Source: Anaerohalosphaera lusitana (lineage in GTDB: Bacteria; Planctomycetota; Phycisphaerae; Sedimentisphaerales; Anaerohalosphaeraceae). Taken from it: a DNA stretch of 64,000 nucleotides. Under the pieces are notes generated by a model. It ran no database searches. It saw nothing but the letters and a program-made list of their open reading frames with translations, and was not told the DNA's origin. The stretch lies in contig NZ_CP019791.1 in assembly GCF_002007645.1 (NCBI RefSeq), positions 992,001 to 1,056,000 of the forward strand, in the 5' to 3' direction. The position numbers and the translations under genes are program-made. Shown one piece after another: positions 58,863 to 64,000 of the stretch (its first letter is position 1; every line of letters begins with the position of its first letter).

Positions 58863-60062
58863 ATGAAAAAACTTACCCTCGTCCTCACCATCATTTTCGC
58901 CGTACTCGCAACCTCGGCCCTCTCAACCCGCCTCTGGTCCGGCCCCGCCGAAAAGCATACCGAATCCTCTCCTCAGCAGCCAAAGCAGCTAACCTACTCC
59001 CCCGACATGACCCTAAAACAATTCGCCGCCGCCAACGATATCCCCCGCCCCGCACTCAAAAAAGTCTTCTCGCTCAGCTCACCAAATGACCTCACCAAAA
59101 CCCTCGCATCCTTCGAACTCACCCAACCCCAGCTCAAACAGAAACTCTCGCAGATCCGCGCCCTCAAAAAAGAACACGCCACCAAGGACTGGCGCAAGAT
59201 CGTAATAAAATTCGCCCTCTGGTTCGCCTGGCTCGCCGTCGCATTCACCTTACTCCGCAAAGCCAAACTCACCCGCCGCAACCGCACCGCACTGCTCGCC
59301 GTCCCCGTCGTCCTCTTCGGCATCGTCCTCGGAGCCGACCCCAATCCCATGCGCACTGTCAAGGACGCCATCGCGCTCTTCGCAACCGAAAACATAATCT
59401 TCCCGCCTCGCCTCCTCGCCTTCGCAGTCTTCACCCTCCTCGTGATCTTCGCCAACAAGCTCATCTGCTCCTGGGGCTGTCAGCTCGGCACCCTCCAGGA
59501 CTTGCTCTTCCGCACCATGCACGAAAAGGGCACACCCCCGCGCCTCCTCAAACCCCGCAAGATCCCATTCGCCGTAACCAACACCGTCCGCATCCTCTTC
59601 CTCGCCGCCTTCACCGCCGTAGTCTTCATCACCGGCTACGACTTCATCGAACACATCGACCCTTTCAAGGTCTTCAAGCCCCAGGCCCTCAACCTCGCAG
59701 GCGGCATCTTCCTCGCTGGGATCCTCCTCGCCTCCCTCGTCATTTATCGCCCCTGGTGCCACCTCTTCTGCCCCTTCGGCCTCACCGGCTGGATCGCCGA
59801 AAAACTCAGCATTTTCAAAATAAAGATCAACCGCCATACCTGCATCGACTGCAAGGCCTGCGCCCGCGCCTGCCCCTCACCCGTCATGGACCACATCCTC
59901 CACAGCAAAAAGCCAACCCCCGACTGCTTCTCCTGCGGCAACTGTATCGAAGCCTGCCCAACCAACTCAGTATCCTTCACCGCCGCAAACCCAAACAAAA
60001 CAACCAACCCCGCCGACATCACCGAAACCCAAGAACAAACCAGACACCCCAAAACAGCATGA
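58863..60062 (+). CDS. Membrane polyferredoxin (NapH/NosR-like 4Fe-4S protein)
   Basis: A 399-residue membrane iron-sulfur protein. An N-terminal helix (KKLTLVLTIIFAVLATSALS) and a periplasmic segment are followed by a NapH/CcoG-type core of about four helices with the motifs SWGCQLGTLQDLLF and CHLFCPFGLTGWI, then two ferredoxin clusters, CIDCKACARACPSPVM and CFSCGNCIEACPTNSV. It should pass electrons across or along the membrane, plausibly to the sulfur enzyme upstream. ATG 58863 places the first membrane helix at the N-terminus. The proline- and asparagine-rich tail is unusual. Confidence 0.88.
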   Translation: MKKLTLVLTIIFAVLATSALSTRLWSGPAEKHTESSPQQPKQLTYSPDMTLKQFAAANDIPRPALKKVFSLSSPNDLTKTLASFELTQPQLKQKLSQIRALKKEHATKDWRKIVIKFALWFAWLAVAFTLLRKAKLTRRNRTALLAVPVVLFGIVLGADPNPMRTVKDAIALFATENIIFPPRLLAFAVFTLLVIFANKLICSWGCQLGTLQDLLFRTMHEKGTPPRLLKPRKIPFAVTNTVRILFLAAFTAVVFITGYDFIEHIDPFKVFKPQALNLAGGIFLAGILLASLVIYRPWCHLFCPFGLTGWIAEKLSIFKIKINRHTCIDCKACARACPSPVMDHILHSKKPTPDCFSCGNCIEACPTNSVSFTAANPNKTTNPADITETQEQTRHPKTA

Positions 60063-60074
60063 TTGAACTATTTC

Positions 60075-60159
60075 CTACCGCCAGCCGCTATTGCAATCAA
60101 AAATCATAAACACTCAACAAACGCATGCAGCTAATGCACAAACGCCAGCGGCGGCCCAG
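60075..60159. repeat. Dispersed repeat related to 63840-63910
   Basis: Shares CTACCGCCA at the start, CTCAACAAACGCAT in the middle and AGCGGCGGCCCAG near the end with 63840-63910, in the same order. Both lie in gene-free stretches. Nothing suggests a coding role. Confidence 0.55.
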
Positions 60160-60198
60160 CCGCGAGTTCCCGCACCCTAAACACGATAACCGTACCAA

Positions 60199-60831
60199 TT
60201 ACTCCTGCTCGCTAGTATAGCTTTCCATAAGGAGTTGATAGTTCGGAATAACATGTTCGCCGTAGATCCCGGCGTACTCCATAGCGTCCGGCCGATTCCA
60301 CGTCTGCTGCAGCTCCGTAATTATCGCGAATGTATCCACAGGCACCACACCCGCATGCGCCATCCGCGCGATCGCCAGATCCGTCGCCATCCTGCTCCAG
60401 TTGCCCGACGCGTCCACCACCCCATAAACCTTGTACCCCGCCGCCGTCGCACTGACCGCCGGAAACGCCAGGCACACACTCGTCAGTGTCCCCGTCATCA
60501 CAAGCGTCTTCCGCCCAGTATCCTCGACCGCCTTGACGAACCCCGGCACATCCCACGCATTGATCTGCCCTTCCCGCGCGACATACTTCGCATGCTTTGC
60601 GTAATGGTGTATCTCCGGGATCATAGGTCCGTTGGGCCCCTCCGGCACCGATGCGGTCGTGATCACCGGTATATCCAGCAGCGCCGCCGCCTTCGCCAGC
60701 GCGATAACATTGTTCCGCAACTGAGCGACAGGCATATCCTTTACCAGATTGAACAGCCCGGCCTGGTGATCGATCAGCAGCATCACGACATCATCCCGAT
60801 CGATCATGACCTTATTCGTGTTGGCATCCAT
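60199..60831 (-). CDS. Isochorismatase-family hydrolase (YcaC-like)
   Basis: A 210-residue cysteine hydrolase: [16 protein letters not shown] with the catalytic Asp, a Lys region around residue 85, and the nucleophile Cys in [14 protein letters not shown]. YcaC-like length and order. Substrate unknown; such enzymes hydrolyse amides, isochorismate or similar. It lies between the polyferredoxin gene and a radical SAM gene. Confidence 0.88.
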   Translation of the reverse strand: MDANTNKVMIDRDDVVMLLIDHQAGLFNLVKDMPVAQLRNNVIALAKAAALLDIPVITTASVPEGPNGPMIPEIHHYAKHAKYVAREGQINAWDVPGFVKAVEDTGRKTLVMTGTLTSVCLAFPAVSATAAGYKVYGVVDASGNWSRMATDLAIARMAHAGVVPVDTFAIITELQQTWNRPDAMEYAGIYGEHVIPNYQLLMESYTSEQE

Positions 60832-60944
60832 AAATTCTCCTCGTATCCTCTGTACCCATTTCGATTAACATTCTGAAAGCTGATCCATATACAGCGTCAA
60901 ATTTAAAATTCATCAAGCTGCGACTGACCATGTCAACTCGCACA

Positions 60945-62501
60945 CTAGCCCCCCAACCGTCTGCGCTTGTACTTTAATCGTTCCGTGAAATCTCCCCGTT
61001 CGAACTGGACCGTCCACCGCCGCAGTATAATCCACCCGCCGAACCGCACCAGGTTGTTCCGCCACGATCTGTACCACCTCAGCCACCCCGACTGCAGCCT
61101 CCGTGATGCCAGCACAACCGCCGGGAACGAGATCACACTCACCGCCAACAGAAACATGCTCCTGAACCTGTAAAACTCAGCCATTATCTTATGCGTCGCC
61201 GCCTGCATCTGTTCAGCGCTCGTTTCACCCGCAGGCTCGAATAAGGGAAAATTGCCGTCATAATACTTCCACCCCACATCCTCAACCGCATACAGCCTGC
61301 CCTCCTCGTCCAACCGCTCCCGCAGTTCCGTTCCCGGCAGCGGCACCGGCATCAGCACCTGTATCGTATCCAGCTTGCTCTTGCGTATAAACTTCGTAAA
61401 CCGCTTCCGCCTTTCCTCAATGCTCATCGCCACGCTCTGGTCTCCGCGCAGCGGATATCCGAATATGAACATGCCGTGCACCAGAAATCCGCACCGGCGA
61501 AACACCTTCACGTACTCCAGCATATCTTCCGCCCGAATACTCTTACGCATCATCGCAAGCTCCTCGTCGATCGGCGACTCGAATCCGATCGCTGCCGCCT
61601 TGATCCCCGCCCGCCGCATCGCACGCAGCAGCTCTTCATCCCGCGCCCGGTCCAGCCGGATCTGAACAGTAATGAACAGTCTCACCCCCATCCGCTCCTG
61701 ATACTCGCTCAGCATATCGCATAGCCGGATCGTGTCATCCCGCATCTGTCCGAACAGATCGTCCACCACGAAAAACTGCCGCCCGCCATGTATTTCCACG
61801 ATCCGCCGAAACTGTTCCATTATCCGTTCCACGCTCGCCGCCCTGGGCCGGCCCTTGACCGTGCAGAACTCGCAGTTCATACCGCACCCGCGAACCCACT
61901 CCACCGGATATATTTTCAGTCGCGCATACCGCACCAGCGAAAAGTCCGGCAGCACATGCTCCTCAAAATCGCAGATCTTCTCCCGCTCCTCTGTCTGCAC
62001 CACCTTCCCGTCTTGCATATAGGCGAGGCCCGCAATCCCCGCAGGCTCCTCATGCCGCTCGACCATCTCCAGCAGCTCCCGGATAACCGGCTCGCCTTCA
62101 CCGCGCACGATCACGTCGATTCCCGCCCGCAAACCTTCCTCCAAATTCTCCCCCATAAAGTGCTGTCCGCCCCCAACGGTAAATACTCCACGCCCCTTGT
62201 AGAACTCCGCCAGCCGGTATATCCTCTCCGCGGTACTCGTCAGCCCTCCATAAAACCCGACCACATCCGCAGGACGCAACCGCTCCAGCTCCTCATGATC
62301 GGCCCCGCCTTCCTCGCTTCTCGGCCCGAAACGCCCAAGGTTATTCTCGTCCACCACCTCGACGTCCCATCCCGCCAGCTTATTCGCGGCACTCGCCACG
62401 CACACCGGCCCCAGCGCGGTCGTCTTCTTCGCAATGTTCGAATAAATATTGAACGCCGGATAAGCCAGCACAACCATCCTGAACAACTTTCGCTTTTCCA
62501 A
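60945..62501 (-). CDS. B12-binding-type radical SAM protein with C-terminal membrane segment
   Basis: A 518-residue protein. An N-terminal cobalamin-binding-like Rossmann domain (about 1-150; VVLAYPAFNIYSNIA, DVVGFYGGLTSTAERIY, TVGGGQHF) precedes the radical SAM core, with the cluster motif CGMNCEFC. The C-terminal ~110 residues hold a hydrophobic helix (MFLLAVSVISFPAVVLA) and a strongly basic tail. The classical DxHxxG B12 motif is not clear in the N-domain. Members of this class methylate or rearrange lipids, hopanoids and antibiotics; the membrane tail suggests a lipid-linked substrate. Family call is good, substrate unknown. Confidence 0.85.
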   Translation of the reverse strand: MEKRKLFRMVVLAYPAFNIYSNIAKKTTALGPVCVASAANKLAGWDVEVVDENNLGRFGPRSEEGGADHEELERLRPADVVGFYGGLTSTAERIYRLAEFYKGRGVFTVGGGQHFMGENLEEGLRAGIDVIVRGEGEPVIRELLEMVERHEEPAGIAGLAYMQDGKVVQTEEREKICDFEEHVLPDFSLVRYARLKIYPVEWVRGCGMNCEFCTVKGRPRAASVERIMEQFRRIVEIHGGRQFFVVDDLFGQMRDDTIRLCDMLSEYQERMGVRLFITVQIRLDRARDEELLRAMRRAGIKAAAIGFESPIDEELAMMRKSIRAEDMLEYVKVFRRCGFLVHGMFIFGYPLRGDQSVAMSIEERRKRFTKFIRKSKLDTIQVLMPVPLPGTELRERLDEEGRLYAVEDVGWKYYDGNFPLFEPAGETSAEQMQAATHKIMAEFYRFRSMFLLAVSVISFPAVVLASRRLQSGWLRWYRSWRNNLVRFGGWIILRRWTVQFERGDFTERLKYKRRRLGG

Positions 62502-62711
62502 AGCAGCCCCCTTTAAGTATCAAATAATCTCTTACTCACTCATTATCAACCCATCCGCACAAAAACGCAACCTTGATCAAGCAGTGTCGCAAAAGAAGAA
62601 AATTATGCACAAAATACCAGCAATCTTCTTGACTCCCCGCAGATTTCTGTATAGAGTAATGCTTGATAAAGTCAAATGGCGCCAAACCCATCGTCAGAGG
62701 AGAAAATAACA

Positions 62712-63158
62712 ATGAAGAACCTCATCCCATGCCTGGTCATCACCATCCTCTGCGCCTCTATTTCATCAGCAGGCCTTGACTTCAGAGATATCCCCATCAC
62801 CGGCGAAACCGTAACCGTCATCACAGGCCCTGGCTCTTTCCCAGTTGACTCAACATTTGATATAGTCGGCACTACACCACTCACGGACATTCAGATCCCA
62901 GACGGCGTAACTGTTAGCAACCCCTTCGATACCATTGAAGGCCCGTTCGGCTCGTTACCCTTCACCTTCGATAATTCAAACCTCGCAGCAGTCCCAGGCA
63001 CGATCTTCCTGGCCAACGGCCAGGCCCTGATCCCCTACACCCAGCCGGACACCGACTCATCATCCACCGCAATCACCTACATCCTTATCCCCGAACCCGC
63101 CTCCCTCGCGATCCTCACCCTGGGCAGCCTCATTTTGCGAAAAAGACGTATCGACTAA
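62712..63158 (+). CDS. PEP-CTERM sorting-domain protein
   Basis: A 148-residue secreted protein with signal peptide (MKNLIPCLVITILCASISSAG) and the tail IPEPASLAILTLGSLILRKRR. The mature part is beta-rich (VTVITGPGSFPVDSTFDIVG). ATG 62712 has GAGGAG upstream. A TTGACT at 62629 with a poor -10 is a possible promoter. Function unknown. Confidence 0.85.
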   Translation: MKNLIPCLVITILCASISSAGLDFRDIPITGETVTVITGPGSFPVDSTFDIVGTTPLTDIQIPDGVTVSNPFDTIEGPFGSLPFTFDNSNLAAVPGTIFLANGQALIPYTQPDTDSSSTAITYILIPEPASLAILTLGSLILRKRRID

Positions 63159-63188
63159 TCGGAAACTGAGTGTCGGCAGGGTTTTTGA

Positions 63189-63743
63189 ATGCGGCAAATC
63201 GATATCACAGCACAACCACAGTTTTTCTCTGTTATAAAAGCTCAGATGATCACACTTTGGTTTGGATGGCCCCGACGGGTATTGGGATTTACCCCTCTTC
63301 TAGTGTTGGCATGTTTTGTCATTTATGATAAGTATCCGGATGCAAGATATTTGGCATGGTTGATCGTGGGAGCTTTGGCGTTAGTGTGGACTGTAATCCT
63401 GGTCAGATACACTACAGCGGCGGTTAAATACTATAGAGGCGAAGAGCTGCGGGGCAGAAGGTTTGAGCATTTCTACAAGTATATCAATGACCAGGGGCTC
63501 GGAATAGAGAGTGATGAATATGAGATATTTTTCCGTTGGTCCGCTTTCGAATATATGATCGAAACGCGAAATTTCATATTCTTGACGACAAAACCTGTTC
63601 GGGTTTCAATAATAGTTTTTAAAAGCCTTTTGCCCCCGGAGACATCTGCCGCTGTGATCGAAGTTATATCGAAAACCCAAATTGAAAACAAAAAGTTTCA
63701 CGGCAAGCCCTGGATCAAAACTAAGAGTGGCGGTGAGAAGTAA
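63189..63743 (+). CDS. YcxB-like membrane protein
   Basis: A 184-residue protein with two N-terminal membrane helices (VLGFTPLLVLACFVIY; AWLIVGALALVWTVILV) and a soluble YcxB-type domain (GLGIESDEYEIFFRWSAFEYM; FIFLTTKPVRVSIIVFK). It is a common small family of unknown role. AGGG precedes ATG 63189. It follows the PEP-CTERM gene by 30 bases. Confidence 0.78.
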   Translation: MRQIDITAQPQFFSVIKAQMITLWFGWPRRVLGFTPLLVLACFVIYDKYPDARYLAWLIVGALALVWTVILVRYTTAAVKYYRGEELRGRRFEHFYKYINDQGLGIESDEYEIFFRWSAFEYMIETRNFIFLTTKPVRVSIIVFKSLLPPETSAAVIEVISKTQIENKKFHGKPWIKTKSGGEK

Positions 63744-63839
63744 AAGTCAAATATCACGCGACAAATTGATACTTGCTCTGTTTTAGATCGTTGGAATTAC
63801 GAAAAAAATGTTCGTGTAAGTAGACCGCATCGCCAGTCA

Positions 63840-63910
63840 CTACCGCCAAAAAAAACCGCAATACGCTCAACAAACGCATTCACCCATAAATAACGCGAGC
63901 GGCGACCCAG
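63840..63910. repeat. Dispersed repeat related to 60075-60159
   Basis: CTACCGCCA ... CTCAACAAACGCAT ... AGCGGCGACCCAG, in the same order as at 60075. It runs straight into the palindromic repeat copy C, so a composite repeated element may be present. Confidence 0.55.
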
Positions 63911-63911
63911 G

Positions 63912-63950
63912 TTGTCATCCCGTACCCCGATACGGGACCCAGCATAAATA
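63912..63950. repeat. Dispersed GTCATCCC palindromic repeat, copy C
   Basis: TTGTCATCCCGTA, loop, TACGGG (perfect 6-bp CCCGTA/TACGGG stem at 63919-63936) and ACCCAGCATAAATA. It is followed by GTCGCGAAGCGACTC, another short palindrome also seen in part near copy B. No gene is visible from 63744 to the end of the window. Confidence 0.7.
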
Positions 63951-64000
63951 AGCCGTCGCGAAGCGACTCCTTGCGAGTCCCCGCACATCGCAGCAATCAC

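Noticed and set aside
63797-64000. A partial minus-strand frame running off the window end
   Set aside because: It lies over the palindromic repeats and has no family likeness.
1-64000. CRISPR arrays, tRNA and rRNA genes
   Set aside because: No regularly spaced identical repeats, and no cloverleaf with a GTTCGAATC-type T-arm and matching acceptor, was found by eye; the GTTCGAATG at about 50850 has no such arms.

Overview
The window looks like chromosomal DNA of an anaerobic planctomycete, most likely class Phycisphaerae (Sedimentisphaerales-like). The evidence is four short secreted proteins with PEP-CTERM sorting tails, dockerin-bearing YWTD/beta-helix surface proteins, a membrane protein with a planctomycete-style H-X9-DG-like tail, and a siroheme-dependent (alternative) heme pathway typical of anaerobes. 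Most genes are GC-rich with C-ending codons. Several accessory genes at about 34-37 kb and the front halves of the two YWTD genes are visibly AT-richer. No tRNA, rRNA or CRISPR array was seen.

Layout. (1) 0-13 kb is a heme locus: ahbB, a CcsA/HemX-like protein, hemA, ahbD and ahbC on plus; cobA-hemD fusion and hemL on minus; then ahbA, a degenerate prenyl-synthase-like protein and hemB on plus. A secreted GH36-like alpha-galactosidase sits in the middle behind its own promoter. Together these cover glutamyl-tRNA to uroporphyrinogen III and precorrin-2, and siroheme to heme b; hemC and the precorrin-2 dehydrogenase/ferrochelatase step are not here. (2) 13-21.5 kb is a minus-strand housekeeping block: an adenylate-kinase-like/deoxyribosyltransferase-like fusion, deoC, pabB, pabC, a Nif3 protein and scpB, with prfA, rpmE and two small proteins beside it. 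(3) 22-27 kb on plus holds a PEP-CTERM protein, prfB (with an intact programmed +1 frameshift), pepA, folE and a duplicated PTPS/QueD protein. (4) 27-31 kb is a three-gene signalling cluster: lone receiver, NarL-type regulator and a large hybrid histidine kinase. (5) 31-37 kb is accessory: an epimerase whose end is overprinted by a dispersed palindromic repeat, an IS110/IS1111-type element, and two unrelated genes driven by copies of the same 73-bp promoter block. (6) 37-44.4 kb has hemW followed by two tandem copies of a ~900-residue surface protein; a fossil of the hemW 3' end between them shows how the duplication arose. (7) 44.4-55.3 kb has a small membrane-protein cassette, a MarC protein, two envelope lipoproteins, an MscS channel, a thioredoxin-like protein, a PEP-CTERM metalloprotease, a candidate small RNA and a solute-sensing histidine kinase. 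(8) 55.3-60 kb is a sulfur/persulfide locus: an ArsR regulator with a palindrome inside its own promoter, a four-domain CoA-disulfide-reductase/rhodanese/TusA/DsrE fusion and a membrane polyferredoxin. (9) 60-64 kb has an isochorismatase-family hydrolase, a radical SAM protein, a fourth PEP-CTERM protein, a YcxB-like protein and dispersed repeats.

The strongest leads are the alternative heme locus with its embedded HepS-like protein, the hemW-fossil tandem duplication with a gene-converted 3' end, the sulfur locus with a visible operator, the unassigned structured RNA candidates near 36.1 and 53.4 kb, and the IS110-type element with a possible bridge-RNA end. All assignments come from reading the sequence; no database search was run.
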